This document shows, piece after piece, positions 37,268-46,136 of a stretch of 64,000 nt of DNA. Made by a program: the position numbers and the translations under genes. The notes beneath the pieces were generated by a model. That model worked only from the letters and a program-made list of their open reading frames with translations. It had not been told where the DNA came from and did not search any database. The stretch lies in the NCBI GenBank assembly GCA_016714165.1, contig JADJNU010000001.1, positions 2,170,001 through 2,234,000 of the forward strand. Direction: 5' to 3'. This DNA comes from Bdellovibrionales bacterium. GTDB lineage: Bacteria; Bdellovibrionota; Bdellovibrionia; Bdellovibrionales; UBA1609. Positions within the stretch are counted from its first letter, which is position 1, and every line of letters starts with the position of its first letter.

Positions 37268-39742
37268 ATGAGTGAGAATACAACTGAAACAAAAATACAC
37301 AAGTTACCTCTGCTTCCTCTGCGTGATTTGATTATCTTTCCGCACATGATGATGCCCCTTTTTGTAGGCAGGGAAAAAAGCATCAATGCCCTCGAGGAGG
37401 CCATGAGCAAGCAGATTGATATCGTTCTGGCGGCACAACGAGATGCAAAGACAAACAACCCCGAACCCAAGGACATTTATGAAATTGGAACTGTGGGAAC
37501 AATCATTCAACTTTTACGGCTTCCCGATGGGACTGTAAAAGTTCTCGTTGAGGGTAAGCGTCGAGTTCGAATCAAGGGATTTCTTCCGTCTGATAACTTT
37601 TTTATGGTAGAGGCCGAAGATCTTCTGGAAAAAGCTGAAAGCGAGATGGAAGCAAAAGCTCTTGTTCGCTCAGTGAAGAACACTTTTGAAAATTATGTAA
37701 AGCTAAATAAAAGAATACCCCCAGAAATTCTCATGCGTGTTTCAACAATTGAAAGCTATGGAGAACTCTCTGATATCATCGTCGCCCAGCTAAATCTCAA
37801 AATTGAGGACAAGCAGCGTTTACTGGAAATTATTGACCCGGGAGAGAGGCTTGAAGATCTACTGAGTCTCATGACTTCTGAAATCGAAATCCTTGAAGTC
37901 GAGAAGAAGATTCGCAATCGCGTCAAGAAACAAATGGAGCGATCACAGAAAGAGTATTATTTGAATGAGCAAATGCAAGCCATTCAAAAGGAGCTGGGAG
38001 AGAAAGACGATTATCAAGCCGAGATCATGGAGCTAGAGGAGCGACTAAAGAAAAAGAAAATGAGCAAAGAAGCTCGAGACAAAGTTTTGAAAGAGATAAA
38101 AAAACTCAAAATGATGTCGCCAATGAGTGCTGAAGCAACCGTGGTGCGTAACTACATCGACTGGATACTTGATCTCCCTTGGCAAAACTACTCTCAGGAA
38201 AAGCATGATATTAAGGAAGCTGAAGCCATTTTGGATGCTGACCACTGGGGTCTTGAAAAAGTAAAGGAGAGAATCCTTGAACACTTGGCTGTACAGGCAC
38301 TCAATACCAAATTGAAGGGGCCCATTCTTTGTCTGGTTGGACCGCCCGGGGTCGGAAAAACTTCTCTGGCGCGCTCGGTGGCACGCTCAATGAACCGTCC
38401 CTTTGCTCGCATTTCCTTGGGAGGGGTTCGGGATGAAGCCGAGATCCGCGGTCATCGAAAAACCTACGTTGGAGCAATGCCGGGAAAGATTATTCAAGCG
38501 ATGCGAAAGGTCGATACTGGCAACCCTCTCATTCTTCTGGATGAGATTGACAAAATGAGCACTGACTTCAGGGGGGATCCATCCTCTGCCCTACTTGAGG
38601 TCTTGGACCCTGAACAAAATAGCACATTCCAAGACCACTATCTTGAGGTGGACTACGACCTATCAAAAACCATGTTTTTCACTACCGCCAATTCGCTCCA
38701 TCCCATTCCGCGTCCCTTACTTGACCGAATGGAGATCATTCATCTCGAGGGATATATCGAAAAAGAAAAATTCCATATAGCGAAAAAATATCTGATTCCT
38801 AAACAGATAGAAAACCACGGACTGACCTCATATAAGGTGAGCTTCACAGATCAGTCCGTCCATGAAATTATTCGCTCCTACACCAAGGAAGCTGGAGTGA
38901 GGAGTCTTGAAAGACAATTGGCTACCGTTTGTCGAAAGGTTGCCAAAGAGATCGTTTCAGATCAAGCTCAAGCAGTCATCTCTCCCTCCGCTTCAGCTAA
39001 GGAGGGGAAGGCGAAGAGCAAACCATCCAAAGCATATACGGTTACCCCAAAAAAATTGTCCGTGTACTTGGGCCCTCCCCGTTTCAAATACGGCAAGATC
39101 GAAGGACAAAATGAAGTCGGACTGACCAACGGCCTTGCCTGGACAGAGGTTGGAGGGGATTTGCTCGTCGTTGAAGTCTCCGTCGTGCCAGGTAAGGGTA
39201 AATTCACAATTACGGGACAGCTCGGAGACGTGATGAAGGAATCCTGCTCAGCGGCTATGAGCTATGTTCGTTCGCGCGGTCCCCTTTTTGGTTTTGATAA
39301 AGAGTTTTATTCCAGTATAGATGTGCACATCCATGCCCCCGAGGGAGCCATTCCAAAAGACGGACCCTCTGCAGGAATTGCGATCACAACGAGCATTGTA
39401 TCGGCAATTACCAAAATCCCAGTGAAGCGAACGGTAGCCATGACGGGTGAAGTCACTTTGCGTGGACGGGTCCTCGCAATTGGCGGCCTTAAGGAAAAAA
39501 TCCTGGCAGCACATCGCGGAGGGATAAAAATGGTCCTTATTCCAAAGGAAAATGAAAAAGACCTCAAGGATATCCCTGCCGAAGTGCTCAAAGAACTCAA
39601 AGTCATTTCGGTTGATCACGTCGATCAGGTTCTCGTCAATGCCCTTGATGTGAAAAATGCAAAGGAGATCTTTAAAGTTCGATCCCAACGGTCTTCCGGA
39701 ATCAAGGCTCAGTATACAGGACATTCTCTCCAGCATCATTAG
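37268..39742 (+). CDS. lon: ATP-dependent protease Lon
   Basis: 824 residues with the full Lon layout: N-terminal LON substrate domain (1-200), coiled coil, AAA+ module with GPPGVGKTSLARS, and a C-terminal S16 protease domain with the catalytic serine in 'KDGPSAGIA' and lysine in the 'GLKEKILAA' region. A low-complexity Ser/Lys/Ala insert (about 575-595) lies between the AAA+ and protease domains. An AGGAAGGGG site precedes the ATG. Confidence 0.97.
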   Translation: MSENTTETKIHKLPLLPLRDLIIFPHMMMPLFVGREKSINALEEAMSKQIDIVLAAQRDAKTNNPEPKDIYEIGTVGTIIQLLRLPDGTVKVLVEGKRRVRIKGFLPSDNFFMVEAEDLLEKAESEMEAKALVRSVKNTFENYVKLNKRIPPEILMRVSTIESYGELSDIIVAQLNLKIEDKQRLLEIIDPGERLEDLLSLMTSEIEILEVEKKIRNRVKKQMERSQKEYYLNEQMQAIQKELGEKDDYQAEIMELEERLKKKKMSKEARDKVLKEIKKLKMMSPMSAEATVVRNYIDWILDLPWQNYSQEKHDIKEAEAILDADHWGLEKVKERILEHLAVQALNTKLKGPILCLVGPPGVGKTSLARSVARSMNRPFARISLGGVRDEAEIRGHRKTYVGAMPGKIIQAMRKVDTGNPLILLDEIDKMSTDFRGDPSSALLEVLDPEQNSTFQDHYLEVDYDLSKTMFFTTANSLHPIPRPLLDRMEIIHLEGYIEKEKFHIAKKYLIPKQIENHGLTSYKVSFTDQSVHEIIRSYTKEAGVRSLERQLATVCRKVAKEIVSDQAQAVISPSASAKEGKAKSKPSKAYTVTPKKLSVYLGPPRFKYGKIEGQNEVGLTNGLAWTEVGGDLLVVEVSVVPGKGKFTITGQLGDVMKESCSAAMSYVRSRGPLFGFDKEFYSSIDVHIHAPEGAIPKDGPSAGIAITTSIVSAITKIPVKRTVAMTGEVTLRGRVLAIGGLKEKILAAHRGGIKMVLIPKENEKDLKDIPAEVLKELKVISVDHVDQVLVNALDVKNAKEIFKVRSQRSSGIKAQYTGHSLQHH

Positions 39743-40009
39743 ACCCCTCTGTGGAATTGGCACGGAGAAGAGGCCCCCACTTCTCATTTGTGCGGGGCTC
39801 CAAGGGTGCGCTGTGCTTTGTTTGTGGTCATATTTACCGGGCGTCGCCAGGAGCTCGGGGAATCCCCGGCTATTTGTCCAAAATCCCTGCCACTCAAGGC
39901 CTCCAGCCTACTTTTTGACAAAAAATTGACCTTTCCTTCAGCTTTTGCAAGAAATTATGATACAAAATACAGAATCTTAAAAACCTGCAAATGAAGAAAT
40001 TTGGCGGAA

Positions 40010-41119
40010 ATGACCATGAAAGAGGAGTCAATCTACGAAATCGGAAAACTCTATTTTGATCGTGGAGATTTTCGATTGGCGGCGGAGAAGATTTCTCATG
40101 CTTCAACCCATTTTTATGATGAAAGGGATTTCCCGGGATTCCTTAAGTGCCAAAATGTGCTCTTGCGCATCTACGCGGAAATGGAAGATGTCAAAAAAAT
40201 CGAAGCTATCAAGGAGTCTCTTCAGGACCTCGTCCTACACAAGAACGTGGAACTCAACGCAAAGACCTACTACACCCTCGCTCTTTGCGCTTCTTATAAG
40301 GCACAACATACCAGAGCTGTTGAGTTTTTAGAAAAGTCTATGGCGCTCGCTCTCTCCGCAGATAAGAAAGAAGAAATTTGTTATGCGGTCCATGGGCTGG
40401 AAAGCGTGTATCATTTCTTAGGTCACTACGAAGATGCACTCAAAGAGATCTATAACCTCCAAGTTTTTTTTCAAGTTCTTGATTTCCCGGATTTGCGCTT
40501 ATCCAGTCAGGTTTTGAATGGCCATATCTTGCGTAAAATGGGAAAATACGAACAGTGTCTCGACGTTTTTTGGCAATGCTATGATCTTCTGAAAATTCAG
40601 AAAAATCTTTACATGTATGTCAGCTTGTTGTTTGCCATGGGTATTACCTACGCAGATTCAGGGGAAGTGGATCTCGGGCGAATGTACTTGAACTTGGCGA
40701 AACGTTCTGTCGACCCAGAAAATCTGAAATATCTCTCTCGAAGCATTGACGAACGACTCAAGCTAATTGGGGCTTCGCATGATTCGGACTTCGATATCGT
40801 CTTTGATTCTGAAACAAACACTGTGACCGAAAAGAAAAAAGGCAAAGTCGATTTTAAAAATCAATTTATACTCTTAGATATGCTTAGATTATTTTTGAAA
40901 AACCCTGGCGAAGTATATACCAAAGAATCCCTCGTTGAGAAAGTCTGGAAGCAAGACTACGATCCGGCAGTTCATGACAATAAGATCTATGTTACGATCA
41001 AGAGGCTTCGAAAAATGATCGAACCCGACTACGACAAACCCAAATACATTTATCGAGCTAAAAATGGATATTATTTGAATCGTAACGCTCGGATTTTGTA
41101 TGATAACAGCATAAGTTGA
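40010..41119 (+). CDS. TPR protein with C-terminal OmpR-type DNA-binding domain
   Basis: About 369 residues. Residues 1-260 are helical TPR-like repeats. Residues about 285-370 are a winged helix of the OmpR/PhoB class ('FILLDMLRLFLKNPGEVYTKESLVEKVW', shortened; 'DNKIYVTIKRLRKMIE'; 'YIYRAKNGYYLN'). There is no receiver domain. The order, TPR first and DNA-binding domain last, is the reverse of SARP-type activators. It may read a protein or peptide signal with the TPR part and act on promoters. Starts at 40010 and 40016 are both possible, the latter with GGCGGAA at better spacing; TTG 40001 is less likely. It lies alone, about 270 nt after lon. Confidence 0.8.
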   Translation: MTMKEESIYEIGKLYFDRGDFRLAAEKISHASTHFYDERDFPGFLKCQNVLLRIYAEMEDVKKIEAIKESLQDLVLHKNVELNAKTYYTLALCASYKAQHTRAVEFLEKSMALALSADKKEEICYAVHGLESVYHFLGHYEDALKEIYNLQVFFQVLDFPDLRLSSQVLNGHILRKMGKYEQCLDVFWQCYDLLKIQKNLYMYVSLLFAMGITYADSGEVDLGRMYLNLAKRSVDPENLKYLSRSIDERLKLIGASHDSDFDIVFDSETNTVTEKKKGKVDFKNQFILLDMLRLFLKNPGEVYTKESLVEKVWKQDYDPAVHDNKIYVTIKRLRKMIEPDYDKPKYIYRAKNGYYLNRNARILYDNSIS

Positions 41120-41150
41120 CTGCGAAATATGAAGCTTCTTGGGGGATGGA

Positions 41151-41708
41151 ATGAAAAAGTCCGCGATAATTCTCATGTCAATTCTGATGGTCACGGCATC
41201 GGCACTCGAACCAGTGGCGGGTACCGATGACCCCGTCCCGTGGCCCTTTGCTAACCACTGCCCCTTTCCCTGGCAAGAGATTAGCGGACTTTGGAAGGTG
41301 ATTGACGGGCCCCAGGGGGCACCAACCGACTTTTTTGAGTTCACCACGGGAGGAATAACGCAGAGCGGCTCTTACATTGTTGAAATTCGACGATTCAACA
41401 GTGATCTAAAGGAAATTGCCACCGGCCGGGGCATTTCGCCGGCCGGGCAGAGAATCCTTCGATTTGCTATGGTCAATCTCGTACCAAAAGCATCTGAAGA
41501 AGCCAGCTACACCGTATTTGTGGGTAACTATGTTGAAAAAAGCAAATTTTCTTGCGACAAAGACCGTGTCTTTACGATTGTTACTATCAGACCCTACCTC
41601 GAGGAAAATCCGACAGCTAATGTCTTAGATAAACATTACATAATTGAAAAAAGCAAAGAAGGGAACAGCAAGAATCAAGATGGGAATAAAGAGGCATCCG
41701 GCCCTTGA
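41151..41708 (+). CDS. Secreted hypothetical protein
   Basis: About 185 residues starting at ATG 41151 behind a strong GGGGGATGGA site. There is a signal peptide (MKKSAIILMS... to about residue 23) and a mature part with three cysteines. The pattern 'ISGLWKV' followed by beta strands suggests a small lipocalin-like or similar barrel, but I cannot name a family. It ends 85 nt before the tRNA-Val gene. Confidence 0.65.
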   Translation: MKKSAIILMSILMVTASALEPVAGTDDPVPWPFANHCPFPWQEISGLWKVIDGPQGAPTDFFEFTTGGITQSGSYIVEIRRFNSDLKEIATGRGISPAGQRILRFAMVNLVPKASEEASYTVFVGNYVEKSKFSCDKDRVFTIVTIRPYLEENPTANVLDKHYIIEKSKEGNSKNQDGNKEASGP

Positions 41709-41793
41709 ACGAAGTTGATGGAACAAAAAAACGATCTGGACAAGTCGCATGTTTTTCTTTACCTTCCAGCAAGATTTCTCGAGAAAAGGAAAT

Positions 41794-41869
41794 AGGGGAT
41801 TAGCTCAGTTGGTAGAGCGCCACCCTTACAAGGTGGATGTCGTCGGTTCGAGCCCGGCATCCCCTACCA
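41794..41869 (+). tRNA. tRNA-Val (anticodon TAC), CCA encoded
   Basis: A complete cloverleaf. The acceptor stem is AGGGGAT/ATCCCCT, the D-arm is GCTCAGTTGGTAGAGC, the anticodon stem CCACC/GGTGG encloses loop CTTACAA (anticodon TAC), and the T-arm GTCGG TTCGAGC CCGGC is followed by ACCA at 41866-41869. It reads GUA valine codons. Its 3' part is repeated in decayed form at 51682-51742, which marks it as the likely insertion site of the island that follows. Confidence 0.97.
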
Positions 41870-41924
41870 AATTCCGTTCATACACAAAAAATCGAAATTC
41901 AAAAATAAAAACAAAAGCTAAGTC

Positions 41925-41947
41925 GCGGGAATCATAAGGGTTCCCGC
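41925..41947 (+). terminator. Hairpin downstream of tRNA-Val
   Basis: A perfect 7-bp stem GCGGGAA/TTCCCGC (41925-41931 and 41941-41947) with a 9-nt loop, followed by a weakly T-rich stretch. It probably ends the tRNA transcript, but the T run is poor. Confidence 0.5.
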
Positions 41948-42149
41948 ACGTTTATTAACCAACGGGCTTTTTGTTCATCTGGACTTACCTAACGCAAACT
42001 AAGCCGAACTAAGGCTACTTTGTAGGACTTTTGTAGTCGTCGCTGTAGGAATCGGCAAAACGAATACAAAATGCGATTCAAGTGCCATTGCGACCTTCAC
42101 AGACCGCGCGTCTCGAAGCTGCTCAATCAAAAAAATCTACAACAACAAA
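41948..42149. other. Non-coding stretch at the island edge
   Basis: About 200 nt between the tRNA hairpin and the end of the next minus-strand frame. I see no gene, repeat or strong hairpin in it. Confidence 0.4.
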
Positions 42150-42272
42150 CTACGGCAAATTTTGTGGCATTTGCATTTGGACAAAAAGCGCGCGAATCGC
42201 CTGCTTGTCCGCTTCTGAAAGCTGATCTGGATAAGGTAAGTTTTTAAATACGGCGGCAAAGGACCAGAGGCC

Positions 42273-43322
42273 TTAGAACTTTGAAAGGTTAAATGCATCA
42301 TAAATAAACTTTGTCGTCCCAGAGGAAATTGGAGAGATTTTGGCCAAGGTAATGATGTAGTTTTCGTTTTTCTCGTCGAACTGTTCTCGTATTGTCTTCT
42401 CCGCTCTGCGGATCATCTCTTCTCCCAACTCTGGATGGTCACCTATGATTCTGCTTAAGTGGTCGAGCAAAGGCATTAACACCAATTCAAAGTCCACCAA
42501 CGGCGTACGCAAGGTCTTTAAGTCTACTTTTTGAAGTGCCTGGTAAAAGGCACTGGTTCCTTTAAATGCAGAATCGTCGACTGTTGTGGTACTCCTGGAT
42601 CCTTGTGCGTCCCTGGCGATCATCTGAAGAGATTGAGATAGTGAACTAACCGTGCTTTGAACGGGTGCACCAACTCCATACTCATTACTTATGTGTTGGA
42701 CGTATCCACTAAATACTTTTTGAAAGGCAACATGCACTTGATCTTCCAAAAACGCGACCGTGTGACTTTGCTGATGGGACAGCTCAACCTCCAAATAGAC
42801 GGCAAAAATCACGAGATAAATACTGTCCTTTGATTTGCATCGAGAGATATTGAGAAAAAAGTTTTCCCAAGTATCTCGCATAGACGCGCCTAGACCCAAT
42901 TGAACTGCTCTTGATATGTCCCTGGAATCAATGTTGAAGATTTGAGCCAACCGATTCAATGCGATCAAGAATTGATCAAATTGAACTCGATTGGAATAAA
43001 CTGAAACAAAGTCATTAATCAAAAAATTGGGGGCAATCGTCGAGTTTGGATAAGCCGTCGCCTCTTCCAAACTGAGCCGGCCAGCTGCGAATTCGGCAAG
43101 ATTTTGGAAAAATGCAAAAACCTCATCTTGATCCCTCTGAGTCTGACGGGCCAGTCTTTGTGGTTCATTTAGGCGTCGAAGATCGCTAGAGCTATCGGCA
43201 CCTCGCCACAACAGCTGGGCGCAAGGGCTGAGAGATACAGAGGTTGTTGGCCCGGCAGCCCAAGAAACTGTGCATGAGAGGAATAAGGCAGCTGCGGTGA
43301 GAAAAATGTTCTTCTTAGCCAT
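42273..43322 (-). CDS. Exported hypothetical protein
   Basis: About 349 residues from ATG 43322, which has AAGGATTC before it (a longer start at 43358 has none). There is a signal peptide to about residue 22 (ending VSWAA), then 'SLSPCAQLLW', the Cys-x-x-Leu-Leu motif shared with other exported island proteins. The mature part is helical and I recognise no domain. After the TAA at 42273-42275 the same frame stays open for 40 more codons to 42150 and reads like protein ('LSEADKQAIRALFVQMQMP'), so the original product may have been longer. Confidence 0.65.
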   Translation of the reverse strand: MAKKNIFLTAAALFLSCTVSWAAGPTTSVSLSPCAQLLWRGADSSSDLRRLNEPQRLARQTQRDQDEVFAFFQNLAEFAAGRLSLEEATAYPNSTIAPNFLINDFVSVYSNRVQFDQFLIALNRLAQIFNIDSRDISRAVQLGLGASMRDTWENFFLNISRCKSKDSIYLVIFAVYLEVELSHQQSHTVAFLEDQVHVAFQKVFSGYVQHISNEYGVGAPVQSTVSSLSQSLQMIARDAQGSRSTTTVDDSAFKGTSAFYQALQKVDLKTLRTPLVDFELVLMPLLDHLSRIIGDHPELGEEMIRRAEKTIREQFDEKNENYIITLAKISPISSGTTKFIYDAFNLSKF

Positions 43323-43655
43323 ATCGAATCCTTGTTTGTAAATTGGTCCTAAAAGCACTTAGCCAGTTCTGAACCTCTTCACTTCAAAATATTCACCATC
43401 TATCGATGCCCCCTAAACGCATTAAATGGGCTTTGGCACCTAAAAAGCCCTATTGTTGCCTTGACCGGCGTAACTGTGGAGCCAAATCCTGTCAGATTTT
43501 CATGGGGTTGCACCCTGGGGGAGCGTCTGAACGAATCGCAAATTAGTTCGCGAACGCTCCCTGGTCGCATTTTTATGCGATATGAAATGGCCGCTGTAAC
43601 CCACTAAAATCGGCGACGCTGTGCTAACATTAAAAGTCGAGGAAGGGGTGACGCA
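43323..43655. other. Intergenic region with an inverted repeat
   Basis: About 330 nt between divergent genes, presumably holding both promoters. It contains an inverted repeat at 43519-43561 (listed separately). Otherwise nothing is recognised. Confidence 0.4.
43519..43561. repeat. Inverted repeat, 8-bp arms
   Basis: GGGAGCGT (43519-43526) and ACGCTCCC (43554-43561) are perfect complements with a 27-nt middle that itself contains CGAA and TTCG. It could be an operator, a terminator-like hairpin or a relic of a mobile element end. Confidence 0.5.
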
Positions 43656-44189
43656 ATGGAAGAGGAAAAACACAAATCCGCGAAGCCGAAAAAGGGGCGT
43701 CCGGCAACTGGTCTTAAGTTGCAGGGAACAGAGCAAACATTCCACCGGGAATATGAAGGACAAGAGCCAAAGGTGGTTGAACATTCGGGACCATCTTCAA
43801 CTCCCTTAGAGGACGATGACAAAACTGTCAAACTTGCAGACCACAAATATCCTCCGCCAAAGCGCCACCCGACATTTCAGAAAATTTGGGTTGAACACAT
43901 CGACAACATCACCGCGCGCGAGAATTTTAAAGTTGGACACTTACACTCACTTGAAATTTTGTGCGATCTTTTCGTTGAATACGGGGAGCTAACCAAATTC
44001 ATCCAAGAAAATGGTCGCTCTTATAAATCAGTTGGTCGCAGTGGCGTTATTTGGAAATTCTATCCTGAAGTTGCACAGATCAAAAATGTCCAATCTCAAA
44101 TCAAAGATTATATGAAGCTGCTCGGGCTTTTGCTTAAAAAGGACCATTCCATCGAATCGGGCGGTGAGAAAAGTGAATGGGAATTATGA
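43656..44189 (+). CDS. Phage P27-family small terminase-like protein
   Basis: 177 residues. An N-terminal Lys/Pro-rich tail is followed from about residue 80 by the P27 small-terminase pattern: 'HLHSLEILCDLFVEYGELTKFI', then 'GRSYKSVGRSGVIWKFYPEV', then 'IKDYMKLLGLLLK' (each shortened). Small terminases recognise phage DNA for packaging and are also found next to HNH nucleases in satellites. AAGGGG precedes the ATG. Just after the stop a TTG (44191) opens a frame that ends after 12 codons, as if the next phage gene had been cut off. No other phage gene is visible, so this is an orphan relic. Confidence 0.6.
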   Translation: MEEEKHKSAKPKKGRPATGLKLQGTEQTFHREYEGQEPKVVEHSGPSSTPLEDDDKTVKLADHKYPPPKRHPTFQKIWVEHIDNITARENFKVGHLHSLEILCDLFVEYGELTKFIQENGRSYKSVGRSGVIWKFYPEVAQIKNVQSQIKDYMKLLGLLLKKDHSIESGGEKSEWEL

Positions 44190-44448
44190 TTGGCCAAAAG
44201 GAAAGCTAAAGTGGAAGCCATTTAGGTCTGGTTAAAATGTGCAAGGGTTGATGAGTTTCTTGACTCCAGTTCATTAATAATTTTGTTCGCCGCCCTTCTC
44301 TTTCTTTCTTTTTTTTCCGGCTCTGAATTATTGGCGCTCCGTCAGGGGCCAATATGGCATTAATTAAACGATACTTAAGATCATTGTTCCACCCACGGTG
44401 TTTGTTGGGCGTGCCCAAGGTTCTAGATAAAGTTTTAAAAGAATTTGA

Positions 44449-44594
44449 TTCAAGTCATTCAAGTCTGAGTGGCTTTACCGTCATGACTACAAAACAGAAG
44501 CGGAGTTGAGAACCTTGATTTTTGAGTATATTGAAATCTGGTACAACAAAAAGAGTTTGATTGCATTCATCACTTGGCTATCAGAGTCCTTTAG
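44449..44594 (+). mobile_element. IS3-family transposase C-terminal relic
   Basis: Translated in the right frame the DNA gives 'FKSFKSEWLYRHDYKTEAEL', then 'IFEYIEIWYNKKSL'. After a small shift it gives 'LHSSLGYQSP'. This is the conserved end of IS3-type integrase proteins (F-K-x-x-K-x-E ... YIE-x-x-YN ... HSxLGYxSP). Only the last 50 or so codons remain and they contain a frameshift, so it is dead. The ends of the element are not recognisable. Confidence 0.7.
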
Positions 44595-46136
44595 TTAATC
44601 TAATCCCAGACGACGATGGTAACTCTCAATTTCGGGTAGCATTTGTGCTTGTATGCTTCTTAAGGCCACCCAGGCGTTAGTGTGACTTTTTGTGATGTCG
44701 CTCTGTTGCAATCCTACCTTTTCTGCGAGCAAATTTATCGACTGCTGCAGCGTATGAATGAGACTTGGTGAAGCGAATTCTGATAACAGATTAAGTATCA
44801 GGCTGTATGTTCCAACAACCAAATAGATTTTTTGTTTCTTTTCTTGGGTTGTCATTACAGAACTCTGAAAAACGTAATTAAAATCTCCTGCGTTAACAAT
44901 CTTGTCGGCCAATGCAACGTCGGCTAGTGCTTGAGCTAAATCGGTTTTTCCATTTCGTACAAGCCGTTCCAAATATGCCCTAGACTGTAGAACATAACCC
45001 GTTTTTTCTAGCTGCGTTTGACGCTCCTCCTCATCTGCCGCAAATACAAAATCGGATTCAAATTTGTCATAATCTAAGGAGGGTTCTGTTAGAAAAATGG
45101 CTGATAAAAATCCGACCTGTGAAATATCATTAGCATTTGAGCGCAAGACATTGACTGAGTCGGCGCTGATACCTGGTCCCTCCTCAAGATAATCGTGCAT
45201 GATAGCGCCAGCAATAACATCAGAACGTAATGGGTACGGCATCGGCAACAATTCGTTGAGGACTATTGCAAGTCGAATAGGGTGATCAATATATGGGGTT
45301 GTATTATCCTTCCGCGTGACGCTGTTTAGGGCTGACATACTGAGTGCAATCGCATTTTGCACGATTCGAGACTGCGTTATCCATGCGGGAAGGTCAGTGT
45401 GCTTGGCGCGTAATTTTGCGACGAGGGTTTTTCCTTTTTCAGGTAATTGCTCTAAAATAACACTTTTACCGTTCGTGGCAGACGCGCTTGACGGCATTCG
45501 GATTCGAATAGCCCAACCTCTGAATCTATTAATAAGGTCAATTGACCTTCCATCCTCTAGCGGAAAAAACTTGTTTAGATTGCGCCTTGCTGTATCTGCG
45601 TCGGCCCAGGTCACAGGCACTTGTTCAACAACACCAGATAACAAAAAAGCAGCTAGTATTCGATGATTAGTGGTCCATATCCGTCCTTGGGTATCTTGGA
45701 AAACAACTATTTTGGGAAGCTCGTTTGGACTCAATTGCCCTGCTTGTAACTTTCTAGCGTTATCAACGACGTCATAACTTGAATTCTCTTCGATATCGTC
45801 TGTCTTTGGATCTCTTAGTGAAGCCCATCGTGCGGCTCTTTGCATGAAACGTATTTCTTCAATAGATAAATATTCTCTCTTTGTCGCAGATTCCGTCGGC
45901 GTTGGAACAATTAGATTCCCACGAAAAGTTTGTCCGTCCACATTAATGGGATCAGGATACTCGTAAAACATTTCAAAAAGTTTTTCTTCCGATTCAAAAT
46001 AAACGCGTTCATAGTTGAGACCCCTTAATGACGGTAAATTATTGCCAAGAAGAGTAGCGCATACTGACGCGCGACAACTCTCGCCGACGGATAGGCATAA
46101 CATTAAAGAAAATATCCCGCGGATTGGGATCTTCAT
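44595..46136 (-). CDS. Exported HD-domain protein, RelA/SpoT-hydrolase-like
   Basis: 513 residues. There is a signal peptide (about 1-23), then 'SVCATLL' (the shared Cys-x-x-Leu-Leu). At about 138-180 lies a ParB/sulfiredoxin-like segment ('LPKIVVFQDTQGRIWTTNHRI', shortened). From about 280 an HD domain of the RelA/SpoT/MESH1 kind follows: His285 in 'YIDHPIRLA', His314-Asp315 and Glu318-Glu319 in 'MHDYLEEG', and the late aspartate in 'VALADKIVNAG' (about 408-418). These match the metal and substrate residues of (p)ppGpp hydrolases, yet the protein appears to leave the cytoplasm. It overlaps the 858-residue gene by four bases and is the last gene of a three-gene operon. Confidence 0.75.
   Translation of the reverse strand: MKIPIRGIFSLMLCLSVGESCRASVCATLLGNNLPSLRGLNYERVYFESEEKLFEMFYEYPDPINVDGQTFRGNLIVPTPTESATKREYLSIEEIRFMQRAARWASLRDPKTDDIEENSSYDVVDNARKLQAGQLSPNELPKIVVFQDTQGRIWTTNHRILAAFLLSGVVEQVPVTWADADTARRNLNKFFPLEDGRSIDLINRFRGWAIRIRMPSSASATNGKSVILEQLPEKGKTLVAKLRAKHTDLPAWITQSRIVQNAIALSMSALNSVTRKDNTTPYIDHPIRLAIVLNELLPMPYPLRSDVIAGAIMHDYLEEGPGISADSVNVLRSNANDISQVGFLSAIFLTEPSLDYDKFESDFVFAADEEERQTQLEKTGYVLQSRAYLERLVRNGKTDLAQALADVALADKIVNAGDFNYVFQSSVMTTQEKKQKIYLVVGTYSLILNLLSEFASPSLIHTLQQSINLLAEKVGLQQSDITKSHTNAWVALRSIQAQMLPEIESYHRRLGLD

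Noticed and set aside
39248..39787. Minus-strand frame of 179 codons inside lon
   Set aside because: Antisense to the conserved protease domain of Lon.
44206..44418. Minus-strand frame of 70 codons between the terminase and the IS3 relic
   Set aside because: Low-complexity Lys/Arg/Glu run, no ribosome binding site, in a decayed region.
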